The notes below the pieces were generated by a model. That model had not been told where the DNA came from. It was given only the letters and a program-made list of their open reading frames with translations, and made no database searches. Both the position numbers and the translations under genes were made by a program. From contig CAKSDZ010000004.1 in assembly GCA_934446365.1 (NCBI GenBank), positions 1 through 64,000 on the forward strand: 64,000 nucleotides of DNA. The letters run 5' to 3'. Origin of the DNA: an uncultured Eubacteriales bacterium (lineage in GTDB: Bacteria; Bacillota; Clostridia; Oscillospirales; CAG-272). Position 1 is the stretch's first letter, and each line of letters opens with the position of its first letter. This document shows, one piece after another, positions 1-8,894 of this stretch.

Positions 1-6
1 AAACCC

Positions 7-1554
7 ATGAAACAAAAGAAGAGGGGCTTTACGCTGGTAGAGCTCGTCATCGTCATCGCCGTCATCGCGATTCTCGCCGGCGTCATGATCGCTGTATTTT
101 CTAACGTCGTCAACGACGCGAAGGATGCGGCGAAGGAACAGGAGGCCAAACAGGCGGAACAGAATCAGAAGATCGACGACATCACAAAGAAGCTGGAAAA
201 TGCCGACTGGCTGAGCTGGGAGGATTTTGAAAGCAAATTCGACGGCTTGGAAGTCAATGCTGCAACCAAGGACGACGTTCAAAAGGTTGTTGAGGCGGCT
301 CTGAAAGAGTATGCGGAAAGCGCAAACAACGGCAACACAGGTCTCACCGAGGAGCAGGTTGCGACGATCATTCAGAGAGCGATGGCCAATCAGCTGACCT
401 CGAGCGAGGTTCAGAATATCGTCAACCGTGCGGTTTCCAGCATCAAGATTCCGTCCGGCGTAACGGCATCGCAGATCACGAACGCGGTGGAGAGCGCGCT
501 GAGAAATACCACTTTTGTCACGACGTCCGACGTCAAATCGGCGGTGACAGAGGCGCTCGGAGAATTCAAGCTTGCGGATGCGGATATTGCGAAAATCGCG
601 GATGAAGTAGCTGGCAAGACGCTTTCTGCGGCGGAAGTGGAACTTCTTTTGCAGAAATATTACCGCAACGGCGTATTCGGCAACTACGCATGGTATGAGG
701 AGGGCAAAACCGCCTATACTTTTACGGCGGAAAATGCGGCCGATCAGCTCAAATCCATTGCGGGACTTGTCGCGGACGGCGAGAATTTCAGCGGTGTTAC
801 TATCACACTTCCGGCGGATGCTACAATTGATGTCAGCTCCACCATTTGGAAAGCGATCGGCGCCGACGGTGAGTTCAAGGGCACGATTGACGGAAACGGC
901 GCTACCATTTCCGGGGTTACGCTTCCTGCAACAACCACCATCAAGGATGCGAACATGCTGAACTGCTCTTCGACCGGCAATCAGGATAAATTTGCAATCG
1001 GATTTATCGCATATCTCGGAAAGGGCGCTACGCTGAAAAATATCACGCTTGAAGTCAATTATGAGGTTACCTCTGAGGTGACGGACGGTATTCAGCTCGG
1101 CGGTGCGGTCGGCTATCTCGACGGCGGAACACTTGAAAATGTTAAGGTTAAGGGTATGGTCAAAGGCGCACACCGTGTCGGCGGCGTAGTCGGCGCGATG
1201 TCCTCCGGTACAATCAAGAACTGCACCAATGAAGCAACCGTTATTACAACAGGCTGCGGCGTTGCGGAGCATAAGGACAGAGTTTCCGTCGGCGGTATCG
1301 TCGGTTACTATCGTAACTTCGATAAAAATCAGACTGTGGAAGCCGGCACGATCTCCGGATGCACCAACAAGGGCACGCTCAACTTTGCCGCTCCCGAAAC
1401 CAGCTACGGAACGACCAAAGCTTTCGGTTTCGTAATCGGCGATTATTCTAATTCCTATGTTGCCGGCTGTAATATTACAAGCTGCACGGATGCTTCGTCT
1501 TCCGGTGCGGCGGCTGTCGGCAGAGGCGCGGATGATAAGGTTGTAATATCTTAA
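7..1554 (+). CDS. Type IV pilin-like surface protein with GLUG repeats
   Basis: A 515-residue protein opening with a class III (prepilin) signal: a short basic leader, then GFTLVELVIVIAVIAI with cleavage expected after the Gly and the conserved Glu five residues later. Residues about 40-75 are charged and predicted to form a coiled coil. Residues about 110-220 hold repeats of the form LTxxQVxxIIxRAM, each looking like a short helical hairpin. From about 225 to the end the sequence is Gly/Thr-rich with GLUG-like units (GGAVGY, GGVVGA, GGIVGY), typical of secreted beta-solenoid adhesins. The first 90 coding bases are identical to those of the gene at 55444. Pilins normally need PilB, PilC and PilD, none of which lies in this window. 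It is most likely a membrane-anchored or pilus-tip surface protein; the exact role is unknown. Only 6 bases of upstream sequence are visible, so its promoter cannot be judged. Confidence 0.8.
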   Translation: MKQKKRGFTLVELVIVIAVIAILAGVMIAVFSNVVNDAKDAAKEQEAKQAEQNQKIDDITKKLENADWLSWEDFESKFDGLEVNAATKDDVQKVVEAALKEYAESANNGNTGLTEEQVATIIQRAMANQLTSSEVQNIVNRAVSSIKIPSGVTASQITNAVESALRNTTFVTTSDVKSAVTEALGEFKLADADIAKIADEVAGKTLSAAEVELLLQKYYRNGVFGNYAWYEEGKTAYTFTAENAADQLKSIAGLVADGENFSGVTITLPADATIDVSSTIWKAIGADGEFKGTIDGNGATISGVTLPATTTIKDANMLNCSSTGNQDKFAIGFIAYLGKGATLKNITLEVNYEVTSEVTDGIQLGGAVGYLDGGTLENVKVKGMVKGAHRVGGVVGAMSSGTIKNCTNEATVITTGCGVAEHKDRVSVGGIVGYYRNFDKNQTVEAGTISGCTNKGTLNFAAPETSYGTTKAFGFVIGDYSNSYVAGCNITSCTDASSSGAAAVGRGADDKVVIS

Positions 1555-1581
1555 ATTTGCGATGAAAAGCGATTCTAAATC

Positions 1582-1662
1582 ACTTTTTATCATATAGCGT
1601 GTTTGTCACGCACTCCTAAGGAAATGGCGGAAAGGCGCGTTGCGGAGCGTCTTTCCGCTTTT
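1582..1662 (+). repeat. Pilin-gene 3' element, copy 1 (two hairpins, includes terminator)
   Basis: This 81-bp block directly follows the pilin-like gene and is nearly identical to 58533-58613, which follows the third pilin-like gene. It contains a small inverted repeat GCGTG-n5-CACGC and then a GC-rich hairpin, GGCGGAAAGGCGC paired with GCGTCTTTCCGC, ending in a short T-run. The second hairpin can serve as an intrinsic terminator. Confidence 0.75.
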
Positions 1663-1665
1663 ATA

Positions 1666-1705
1666 AGCGAGAAAAAAGGCGGCCGGTGATGCCGCTTTTC
1701 TCGCT
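1666..1705. terminator. Second hairpin after pilin-like gene
   Basis: GCGAGAAAA pairs with TTTTCTCGC around an inner GGCGGC/GCCGC stem. There is no long T-run after it on the plus strand, so it is a weaker terminator candidate than the hairpin before it. The rest of 1706-1840 holds nothing I recognise apart from the spoIVA ribosome binding site (GGAGGGG at about 1830). Confidence 0.5.
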
Positions 1706-1840
1706 TTGCCGTTGGGATAGAACCGTATTTTTTTCATTTGCTCGGAAAAACGGGAAATCCTGTCCGTTTTCAGTCATAAAACCCGAACGAGCCGCATAAG
1801 CATATAGCAATCAAAATATTGTGCAAATGCGGAGGGGAAT

Positions 1841-3319
1841 ATGGCCAATACCAATATTTACAGCGATATAGCGGCGCGTACCGGCGGCGATATCTATATC
1901 GGCGTTGTCGGTCCCGTCAGAACGGGAAAATCGACTTTTATTAAGAAATTCATGGAAACGCTTGTGATTCCGAACATCAAAAACGATTATGACAGACAGC
2001 GCGCCAAGGATGAAATGCCGCAGTCCGCGGCGGGCAAAACCGTGATGACGACGGAGCCGAAATTCATCCCGGACGATGCGGTCGAGGTAACGCTCGACGG
2101 CGGCGCGACACTCTCCGTGAAGATGATCGACTGCGTAGGCTATATCGTGCCCGAAGCACTTGGAAACTTCGAGGGCGACAAGCCGCGCATGGTGATGACG
2201 CCGTGGTCGGAGGAAAGCATGCCCTTTGACAAGGCGGCGGAAATCGGCACGCAGAAGGTTATAACAGACCATTCCACAATCGGCGTTCTTGTGACCTGTG
2301 ACGGCAGCTTCGGTGAGCTTTCCCGTGAAAATTATGTGGACAGCGAAGCGCGCATCGCGGCGGAGCTTCATGCAATCAACAAGCCGTTTGTCATCGTGCT
2401 CAACTCCGCGCGTCCGGACAGCGAGGAGGCCGTGTCGCTCGCGCTCTCGCTTGAAGAGAGATACAATGCGCCCGTGGCGCTTGTAAGCTGCCTTGAACTC
2501 GACAAAAACGATATCAAGCATATCCTTGAACTCGTTTTGCTGGAATTTCCGGTGACGGAAATTTCCGTGGATCTTCCGGATTTTATGAATGCGCTTGACA
2601 ATTCTCATCCGATTCACCGTTCCGTATACGATACGATTTCCGAGTGCGCCGCCAATGTCACCCGTACCGGCGATATCGCGAAATGCTTTGAAAAGGCGGC
2701 TGAAAATGAGTACATAAAGAACGTCAGAATCGATAAGATCGATCTTGGCTGCGGCCGCGCCTCGATTCATATGGAGCTTGCGGACGGTCTTTTCTATCAG
2801 CTGATTGGGGAGCTGACCGGCTTCGATATCGACGGCGACGAGGCGCTGATGAAGCAGCTGGTCGAGCTTGCCGACGTCAAGAAGCAGTACGACAAGGTCA
2901 AGGCGGCGCTCGACGAGGTGGAGGAGACAGGATATGGCATCGTCATGCCCGATCTGCATGACCTCACGCTTGAAGAGCCGCAGATTGTTAAGCAGTCGGG
3001 CGGTTACGGCGTGAAGCTGCGCGCCTCTGCACCGAGCATTCATATGATTAAGGCGGATATCAAGGCGGAGGTTTCCCCGAGTGTGGGCACCGAGCAGCAG
3101 TCCGAGGAGCTGGTCAATTTCCTTTTGCGCGAGTTCGAGACCGATCCGCAGAAGATTTGGGAGACGAATATGTTCGGTAAATCGCTTTATGAACTGGTCA
3201 ACGAGGGACTTCACACGAAGCTTTCCCATATGCCGGACGACGCGCGCGCAAAGCTGTCGGAGACGCTCCAAAGAATCATCAACGAGGGCAGCGGCGGCCT
3301 TATCTGTATTATTCTGTAA
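1841..3319 (+). CDS. spoIVA: Stage IV sporulation protein A, spore coat ATPase
   Basis: SpoIVA is the morphogenetic ATPase that polymerises on the outer forespore membrane and forms the basement layer on which the spore coat assembles. This 492-residue protein matches the usual family length. It starts MANTNIYSDIAARTGGDIY, has the Walker A motif GPVRTGKST with the Lys at residue 30, and ends in the hydrophobic tail LICIIL, the part known in Bacillus to contact the membrane partner SpoVM. A GGAGGGG ribosome binding site precedes the ATG. It stands alone between a pilin-like gene and a terminator. This gene is direct evidence that the organism belongs to an endospore-forming lineage. Identification is confident. 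Confidence 0.97.
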   Translation: MANTNIYSDIAARTGGDIYIGVVGPVRTGKSTFIKKFMETLVIPNIKNDYDRQRAKDEMPQSAAGKTVMTTEPKFIPDDAVEVTLDGGATLSVKMIDCVGYIVPEALGNFEGDKPRMVMTPWSEESMPFDKAAEIGTQKVITDHSTIGVLVTCDGSFGELSRENYVDSEARIAAELHAINKPFVIVLNSARPDSEEAVSLALSLEERYNAPVALVSCLELDKNDIKHILELVLLEFPVTEISVDLPDFMNALDNSHPIHRSVYDTISECAANVTRTGDIAKCFEKAAENEYIKNVRIDKIDLGCGRASIHMELADGLFYQLIGELTGFDIDGDEALMKQLVELADVKKQYDKVKAALDEVEETGYGIVMPDLHDLTLEEPQIVKQSGGYGVKLRASAPSIHMIKADIKAEVSPSVGTEQQSEELVNFLLREFETDPQKIWETNMFGKSLYELVNEGLHTKLSHMPDDARAKLSETLQRIINEGSGGLICIIL

Positions 3320-3323
3320 AACA

Positions 3324-3351
3324 AAAAGAGGAGCGGCGCTCCTCTTTTTTT
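3324..3351 (+). terminator. Intrinsic terminator after spoIVA
   Basis: AAAGAGGAGC and GCTCCTCTTT form a perfect stem with a GGC loop, followed by a run of T. Confidence 0.9.
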
Positions 3352-3376
3352 CTATGATAAAAGCAATGAGAGAATT

Positions 3377-4327
3377 TTATTCAAGTCCGTAGGCGCGGAG
3401 AGGAGTGTCGTTGCTGTAAGCTGTGAAAGATACTTCTTTGTTGGAAATATCTACTTCAACTCCTCCAATTTTTCCATTAACACCAAATTTTACACTGTTT
3501 ATTGTTGCTGTTGAATAAGTATGCGTATAATACGCTGTTGCAACACCGCTGTATGTAGAAAACTTAGCGTCATAGGTACAACTTCCGTACCATTTGTAAC
3601 CTACATAGAGGTATTCGCCAAGCAAAGAAGGCAGATGTGATACTTTGTCCTGAAGTCGGAATCCGAAGCCTATACTTCCGTCACCATCGGAACGGTTATT
3701 GGTTGATACCATGTTGTTTCCGTTTTGATCGGTAAGATAACCGCATGAGCGTATGACATAGGAGTTGTAAGACGACTTGATGTTGGTATAACCGACGCCA
3801 AACGCGTCTACATCTCCTAAATTGCCTGTGGTACCAGGCAGATATGGGCGCCAGTTGTCGTTTTTCCATTGTCCGCCGCAGGTTACGGTCCAACTGTCCT
3901 CCCAAGCTTCATAATAAATAATTGGTGCCTGCATTTCAACATCACCCGATCCGCTAGTCGGATACCAAATACTTGTCGGAGAAACAGAAGGTTCTTCATT
4001 GGTAACAGACGCTGCATTTTCGCCGACGGAATATACGTAGACGCCTCTTTGTTCGAGCAGTTCTGAGATTTCTTCCCGTTCCTCATCCGATGCAAACATA
4101 TACTGCATCATCAATTCATCTCTGCTTGCAATATCACTCTGAACAATTTCTCCCTTTGATAAAGCGGCCTCGTATTTTTTGCCCATTTCGGCGGCAAAGA
4201 CCATTTTGTCGGTTATCATAGCTTCTTCTTCCTGAATTTCAAGATTCAGAGAAGAGGCGGAAAGAGAGAATACGGAAAGTGTCATGGCAAGTGCAGTCAA
4301 AATTGAAATCCATTTTGTTTTTTTCAT
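3377..4327 (-). CDS. Secreted protein of unknown function
   Basis: A 316-residue protein with a clear Sec signal peptide (MKKTKWISILTALAMTLS, cleavage probably near the SASS segment). Residues 35-110 are helical and acidic with the segment DEREEISELLEQRGVYVYSVGE; residues 120-316 are rich in Tyr, Ser, Thr and Gly and look like an extracellular beta domain with several aromatic residues. I do not recognise a family. It lies 39 bp downstream of the membrane-anchored gene at 4367-4948 on the same strand, and both can be read from the promoter at 5014-5042, so they are probably co-transcribed. It might be a secreted effector, bacteriocin-like protein or surface protein; nothing in the sequence decides between these. 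Confidence 0.7.
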   Translation of the reverse strand: MKKTKWISILTALAMTLSVFSLSASSLNLEIQEEEAMITDKMVFAAEMGKKYEAALSKGEIVQSDIASRDELMMQYMFASDEEREEISELLEQRGVYVYSVGENAASVTNEEPSVSPTSIWYPTSGSGDVEMQAPIIYYEAWEDSWTVTCGGQWKNDNWRPYLPGTTGNLGDVDAFGVGYTNIKSSYNSYVIRSCGYLTDQNGNNMVSTNNRSDGDGSIGFGFRLQDKVSHLPSLLGEYLYVGYKWYGSCTYDAKFSTYSGVATAYYTHTYSTATINSVKFGVNGKIGGVEVDISNKEVSFTAYSNDTPLRAYGLE

Positions 4328-4366
4328 TATTTTTAACCTCCCAAAATTTTTATTTTCGCATTGCTT

Positions 4367-4948
4367 TTATTTCTTATGCCATTTGTTATTGACCAAACCT
4401 GAAAATGTTAAAGTGACGGTGGTGCTGCCATCTTGCATTGCTTCTGTCGGAATATAATAGCTGAAAGAGTCGCCGTCTTTGAAACTGACACCGGTTAATC
4501 CCGCAATGTGGCAAGAATAAATTTGATCATTTAAACAGCAGTATAATAATGCATCTACGTTATACGATCGTGACGGATGAGATGCTCCCGAAATCAAGGT
4601 TGCGCCATGGATATTATAGACCCCGTGAGAACGGAAATGAATCCGGTAAAGACCGTCATTCTCATCCATGCTCTGAATGTCGATATAACAATTCCCATCA
4701 CGAAAAACGACTTTCCCGGTGTTGCTTTCCAAATGGGTAAGATCGACGGTAAAGGAGTATTCTCCCTCAACTTCATTGTGGACATATTCATACCGTTTAT
4801 TGTCTGCAATGGAGCTCATGCCGTATACCCATAGTCCAAGATAACCCGACAGGAAAAGACAGACGATGACGGCAGCGAGCAGAAGTACGGCGATTATAAA
4901 TATGAGTACATGCCGATGGCTTTGTTTTTTTGCTTTTGTTATTTCCAT
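4367..4948 (-). CDS. Membrane-anchored extracytoplasmic protein of unknown function
   Basis: A 193-residue protein with a basic N-terminus (KAKKQSHRH), one strongly hydrophobic segment at about residues 12-40 (VLIFIIAVLLLAAVIVCLFL and on), and a C-terminal extracytoplasmic domain rich in beta-forming residues with several Cys. I choose the ATG at 4948 because AAGGAG lies 7 bases before it; an in-frame TTG two codons earlier is too close to that site. It precedes the secreted protein gene at 3377-4327 and shares its promoter. No family is recognised. The pairing of an anchored protein with a secreted one suggests they act together outside the membrane. Confidence 0.7.
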   Translation of the reverse strand: MEITKAKKQSHRHVLIFIIAVLLLAAVIVCLFLSGYLGLWVYGMSSIADNKRYEYVHNEVEGEYSFTVDLTHLESNTGKVVFRDGNCYIDIQSMDENDGLYRIHFRSHGVYNIHGATLISGASHPSRSYNVDALLYCCLNDQIYSCHIAGLTGVSFKDGDSFSYYIPTEAMQDGSTTVTLTFSGLVNNKWHKK

Positions 4949-5013
4949 TTTCAATCTCCTTTACAAAGTGTTTGGATTGTTGATGACTATTATTCTAATT
5001 TTTTCCTTATTTT

Positions 5014-5042
5014 AGTATATCCTTTTTTTGTGATATTGTCAA
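5014..5042 (-). promoter_or_regulatory. Sigma-A type promoter for the 4948/4327 gene pair
   Basis: On the minus strand: -35 TTGACA (5037-5042), 17-bp spacer, -10 TATACT (5014-5019). Confidence 0.8.
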
Positions 5043-5126
5043 TGTTATTTTGAATGAAAAATCATTTTTGCCTTTCAGTGTTGCGCCATCTCCGGATGAA
5101 ATCCGACAGGACATTGCGGGGAAGCG

Positions 5127-5155
5127 TTGATTTTTTCACATTCTATCGATATAAT
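5127..5155 (+). promoter_or_regulatory. Sigma-A type promoter for the reductase gene
   Basis: -35 TTGATT (5127-5132), 17-bp spacer, -10 TATAAT (5150-5155), directly before the gene at 5182. Confidence 0.8.
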
Positions 5156-5181
5156 AATAAAAAATATGGTTGGAGGTTTCT

Positions 5182-5802
5182 ATGAAAGTATTGCTGATCA
5201 ACGGCAGTCCGAACGAACACGGCTGCACCTACACGGCGCTTTGCGAAGCGGCGGATGTTTTCTCGAAAAACGGGATTGAGACGGAAATTCTGTATCTCGG
5301 CAAAGCGCCGGTCGCCGGCTGCATCGCCTGCGGCGCATGTCGGAAGACGGGACGCTGCTTTGTCGATGACAAGGTCAATGAAGTGCTCGCAAAGCTCGAT
5401 TCCATCGATGCCCTGATTGTCGGCTCACCGGTCTATTACGCCGGCGTTTCCGGACAGATTACGTCGTTTCTCGACCGTCTGTTTTATGCGGGCGGCGGAA
5501 AAATGGCGGGTAAGCCGGCGGCCTCTGTTGTTTCCTGCCGCCGCGGCGGCGCTTCTGCGGCGTTTGAGATTCTAAACAAATATTTTATGATGACGAATAT
5601 GCCGGTGGTAAGCTCCCAATACTGGAATCAGGTGCATGGAAACACGCCGGAGGAGGTAAAGCGTGACCTCGAGGGATTGCAGACCGTTCGCACGCTGGCG
5701 GAGAACATGACATGGCTCCTTCGCTGCATCGAAGCGGGACGTCGGGCAGGCGTACCGTATCCTACATACGAGCCGAAGCTTCGGACGAATTTTATCAGAT
5801 AA
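5182..5802 (+). CDS. NADPH-dependent FMN reductase / flavodoxin-fold protein
   Basis: A 206-residue flavodoxin-fold protein of the NADPH-dependent FMN reductase/iron-sulfur flavoprotein type. The start MKVLLINGSPNEHGCTYTAL is the FMN phosphate-binding loop, followed by GCIACGACRKTGRC, a compact Cys cluster typical of iron-sulfur flavoproteins, and GSPVYYAGVSGQITSFLDR, the second flavin-contact region. It probably moves electrons between NAD(P)H and a small acceptor in the cytosol. Start chosen at ATG 5182 with TGGAGG ahead; an upstream TTG overlaps that site. A weak AGAC/GTCT hairpin with T-run at 5807-5822 follows. The substrate is not predictable. Confidence 0.88.
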   Translation: MKVLLINGSPNEHGCTYTALCEAADVFSKNGIETEILYLGKAPVAGCIACGACRKTGRCFVDDKVNEVLAKLDSIDALIVGSPVYYAGVSGQITSFLDRLFYAGGGKMAGKPAASVVSCRRGGASAAFEILNKYFMMTNMPVVSSQYWNQVHGNTPEEVKRDLEGLQTVRTLAENMTWLLRCIEAGRRAGVPYPTYEPKLRTNFIR

Positions 5803-5859
5803 AGCAGACGAAAGTCTTTTTTAGGAAGTAAACAGAGATTCGGAAAGGATGAGAAAACC

Positions 5860-7641
5860 GTGAGAAGCATGAAATATCTGCCGGCCGTTGCCGTTATACT
5901 TTTTCTGCTTTGCGCCGCCTCCTGCGGCAGAACGGAGGAATATAAACCGGACTTCACGCTGGCTGAGGGATATACGCTGTCGGGAGATGTCATTTCCGGT
6001 ACGGTATACGGCGAATACGCGGTGATGACCTATGATATCGTATCGAGCTATGACCGTGTCACCGTGTTTTCGGATTCGACGGGCGAGCAGTATGTCGAGG
6101 ACGGCGCGATTCCGCTTGACGAGGGGGAGAACCGTTTTGTTCTGCGCTTTACCGACGGCACGCATGAACGGGAATATCATCTTGAAATCGAGCTTGTGTT
6201 ACTTGAAGATTTTGAAATTCGGTTTGTAAAGCCGGAAAAGACCTATCATATCGGAGAGGCTTTCGACAAAAGCTCCATTCTGATTGAAGCGCGAACGTCG
6301 GACGGGAAAACGGTATCCATCGACCGATATGAGGCGGAATATGAATTTTCGGATTTGGGAAAAAGCACGGTCGGCATCGAGCTTGGCGGGATTTATCACA
6401 GCTTCGAGGTCGAGGTCACGGAGGAATATATTCCGACGCTCGGAGCGGATTTCCGTGCGGACGGCGTGACGTATTCCGTGCGGGAGGATGGCGCGGTTCT
6501 GCTTTCGGCGCCGGAGGCTGCGGGATTTTTCGCCGTTCCGGCCTATGTCGTTTCGGGCGGCGTCCGATATCCCGTGACGGAGATTGCGCAGGGAGCTTTT
6601 GAGGACTGCGTGGCGCTCACCGGCGTGCGGATTCCGGACGGGGTCCGCGTGATTGGGGAGGGAGCATTTTCCGGCTGTACCGCTTTGGAATGGGTGGAAA
6701 TGCCGGAGGAAATGGATGCGCTCGGCCGATATGTATTCTCCGGCTGCACGTCGCTTTTCTCCGTTTCGGTGCCGGAGGGACTGCAAAAGATTTCGGATGG
6801 CGCTTTCCTGAATTGCACATCGCTTGTGAGAATCACATTGCCGGATTCCGTCACCGATATCGGCGAGCGGGCGTTTTCCGGATGCGCCTCGCTTTCCTCG
6901 GTCGAACGCTCGGCCGGACTGCGGTCGATTGAGGCTTCGGCCTTTGAGGGCTGCTCCGCATTGCGGCAGATTGTTGTGGGGAGACTCGATTCTCTCTGCG
7001 ACCGCGCGTTTGCGGGCTGCACGGAGCTGTCGGCATTCATCTGTGCGGAGGTCTCCGTTATAGGGGAGGAGGTGTTTTCCGGCGCGCCGTCGGTTGTTTT
7101 GTATGCCGCGCCGGGCAGCGCTTTTTCCGAATACGGCGCGGCAAACGGCTTGGAAACGGCTGCGGTGGGCACGGAGCCTTGCTTTATCGGTCTGCCGGAA
7201 GCATTCGATATCGGCTCGGAGTTTCCGTATCACGAATTGTGCGCCGTCCGCCTCGAAAACGGAAGCATCAAAGAGCTTTCCGGCTACACGATTCTATATG
7301 ACAGGGACGCCTGCGGGAATATTCGCGCCGAATTTGTGCTCGATGATTTTACCTATGCTTTTCGCGTTTTTGTCTCCTATGAGGAGCCGGTCGCGCTCGA
7401 CACCGATTCGCGCGGCGCGGTATATGAGCTGGACGAACAGGCGATGACGGCAAGGCTTGTGGCTTTGCCCGAATATGTCAGAAAAAGCAGCGTGTATGTC
7501 CCCGAAACGGACAGGCTTTTCCTCGTTCCGACGGCGGTCGTGAAGAATGGCGGCGTTTACACGGTTATCGGTGTGGAGGACGGGATTTTGGATGGCTGCC
7601 GGAACGTATCGTCGCTTTTCCTTCCGGATGTGATTTCTTAA
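5860..7641 (+). CDS. BspA-type leucine-rich repeat lipoprotein
   Basis: A 593-residue lipoprotein. The N-terminus MRSMKYLPAVAVILFLLCAASCG has a lipobox-like AASC, so the mature protein should be anchored through Cys. Residues about 25-195 are beta-rich, Ig- or cadherin-like. Residues 200-440 hold BspA-type leucine-rich repeats of about 23 residues, recognisable by repeated GAFxxCxxLxxVxxPxxVxxIG (GAFSGCTALEWVEMP, GAFLNCTSLVRITLP, RAFSGCASL). The end returns to beta-rich sequence and stops within what looks like one more repeat (LFLPDVIS). Such proteins bind host or matrix ligands in other bacteria; the ligand here is unknown. GTG at 5860 is the best-spaced start after GGAAAGGA; the ATG at 5869 is an alternative. 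Confidence 0.87.
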   Translation: MRSMKYLPAVAVILFLLCAASCGRTEEYKPDFTLAEGYTLSGDVISGTVYGEYAVMTYDIVSSYDRVTVFSDSTGEQYVEDGAIPLDEGENRFVLRFTDGTHEREYHLEIELVLLEDFEIRFVKPEKTYHIGEAFDKSSILIEARTSDGKTVSIDRYEAEYEFSDLGKSTVGIELGGIYHSFEVEVTEEYIPTLGADFRADGVTYSVREDGAVLLSAPEAAGFFAVPAYVVSGGVRYPVTEIAQGAFEDCVALTGVRIPDGVRVIGEGAFSGCTALEWVEMPEEMDALGRYVFSGCTSLFSVSVPEGLQKISDGAFLNCTSLVRITLPDSVTDIGERAFSGCASLSSVERSAGLRSIEASAFEGCSALRQIVVGRLDSLCDRAFAGCTELSAFICAEVSVIGEEVFSGAPSVVLYAAPGSAFSEYGAANGLETAAVGTEPCFIGLPEAFDIGSEFPYHELCAVRLENGSIKELSGYTILYDRDACGNIRAEFVLDDFTYAFRVFVSYEEPVALDTDSRGAVYELDEQAMTARLVALPEYVRKSSVYVPETDRLFLVPTAVVKNGGVYTVIGVEDGILDGCRNVSSLFLPDVIS

Positions 7642-7660
7642 ATCGTTTTCTCTGATTCTC

Positions 7661-7689
7661 TTGACAAAACGGAGAGCCGGCGATATAAT
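7661..7689 (+). promoter_or_regulatory. Consensus promoter for ilvE
   Basis: -35 TTGACA (7661-7666), 17-bp spacer, -10 TATAAT (7684-7689). Confidence 0.88.
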
Positions 7690-7769
7690 ATATAAATATA
7701 CTATCTTAATACGAATACAGAAAGCTGCCGGTGATGGGAAAGACTGATAGACGGCAGGAGGAGGTTACG

Positions 7770-8834
7770 ATGCAATCCATCAGAGTGGAAAAAGTGACGG
7801 TGCCGAAAGAAAAACCGGATTCCGGCAAGCTCGGCTTTGGAAAATATTTTACGGATCACATGTTTGTGATGGAGTATTCCGAGGGGCAGGGATGGCATGA
7901 TGCGAGAATCATTCCGTTCGGCAATCTTTCTCTCAGCCCGGCCTCTACGGTCTTCCATTACGGCGCGGAGATTTTTGAAGGGCTCAAAGCGTACAGAACG
8001 CCCGATGGCGGCGTGCAGCTGTTCCGCCCCTCCGAAAATTTTGCAAGAATGAACAACTCGGCGGAGAGAATCTGTCTGCCGCAGCTTGACGCGGATTTTG
8101 CGCTTTCCGCTCTTATTCAGTTTGTCGATATGGAGAGGGACTGGGTTCCCTCGGCGGAGGGCACCTCGCTTTATCTGCGCCCGTTCCTCATCGGAAACGA
8201 CGAGAGTCTCGGCGTTCATTCCGTACATAACGCGATGTATGTCGTCATCGCTTCTCCGGTCGGCAGCTATTATCCGGAGGGGATTAACCCCGTCAAAATC
8301 ATGATTGAAACCAAGGACGTGCGCGCAGTGCGCGGCGGCACAGGCTATGCCAAATGCGGCGGCAACTATGCCGCAAGCAGCCGCGCCGGAGAGATTGCCG
8401 AGAAAAAAGGTTTTTCTCAGGTGCTTTGGCTCGACGGTGTGGAGAGAAAATACGTCGAGGAGGTCGGCGCGATGAACGTCATGTTCAAAATCGACGGTAC
8501 CGTCGTCACACCGGCGCTGACCGGTTCGATTCTGCCGGGTGTCACACGCAAGTCCTGCATCCAGCTTCTTGGGGATATGGGGATCCCGGTCGAGGAGAGA
8601 CTGCTCTCCGTCGATGAGCTGATCGACGCGGCGGAGTCCGGAAAGCTCGAGGAGGCATGGGGCTGCGGAACAGCCGCCGTTGTTTCTCCGATTGGGCAGC
8701 TTTCTTATGAAGGCGTTTCGCATGTCGTAAACGGCGGCGGAATCGGAAAGACGACGCAGAGCCTCTACGATACCTTGACGGGCATTCAGTGGGGCAGACT
8801 GCCGGATCCTTACGGCTGGACGGTCAAGGTCTGA
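7770..8834 (+). CDS. ilvE: Branched-chain amino acid aminotransferase
   Basis: A 354-residue fold-type IV PLP aminotransferase that interconverts branched-chain amino acids and their 2-keto acids with glutamate/2-oxoglutarate. Family features in order: FHYGAEIFEGLKAYR near residue 70, YLRPFLIGND near 140, GYAKCGGNYAASSRAGE with the Schiff-base Lys near 195, YVEEVGAMNVMF near 225, and LTGSILPGVTRKS near 255, the PLP phosphate-binding end. Start taken at ATG 7770, which has GGAGGAGG 6 bases ahead; an upstream in-frame ATG lacks a site. It is monocistronic, with its own consensus promoter. No T-box or BCAA riboswitch is visible in the short leader. Confidence 0.95.
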   Translation: MQSIRVEKVTVPKEKPDSGKLGFGKYFTDHMFVMEYSEGQGWHDARIIPFGNLSLSPASTVFHYGAEIFEGLKAYRTPDGGVQLFRPSENFARMNNSAERICLPQLDADFALSALIQFVDMERDWVPSAEGTSLYLRPFLIGNDESLGVHSVHNAMYVVIASPVGSYYPEGINPVKIMIETKDVRAVRGGTGYAKCGGNYAASSRAGEIAEKKGFSQVLWLDGVERKYVEEVGAMNVMFKIDGTVVTPALTGSILPGVTRKSCIQLLGDMGIPVEERLLSVDELIDAAESGKLEEAWGCGTAAVVSPIGQLSYEGVSHVVNGGGIGKTTQSLYDTLTGIQWGRLPDPYGWTVKV

Positions 8835-8865
8835 CAAAAAATTTGAATAAATTATGAAATAATTG

Positions 8866-8894
8866 TTGCAAAACATCGAATATCATGCTATAAT
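8866..8894 (+). promoter_or_regulatory. Promoter of the pyrR operon
   Basis: -35 TTGCAA (8866-8871), 17-bp spacer, -10 TATAAT (8889-8894). Confidence 0.8.

Noticed and set aside
1811..3271. Minus-strand 486-codon frame opposite spoIVA
   Set aside because: Codon usage and motifs belong to spoIVA on the plus strand; the reverse frame is basic and His/Arg-rich, typical of an antisense shadow.
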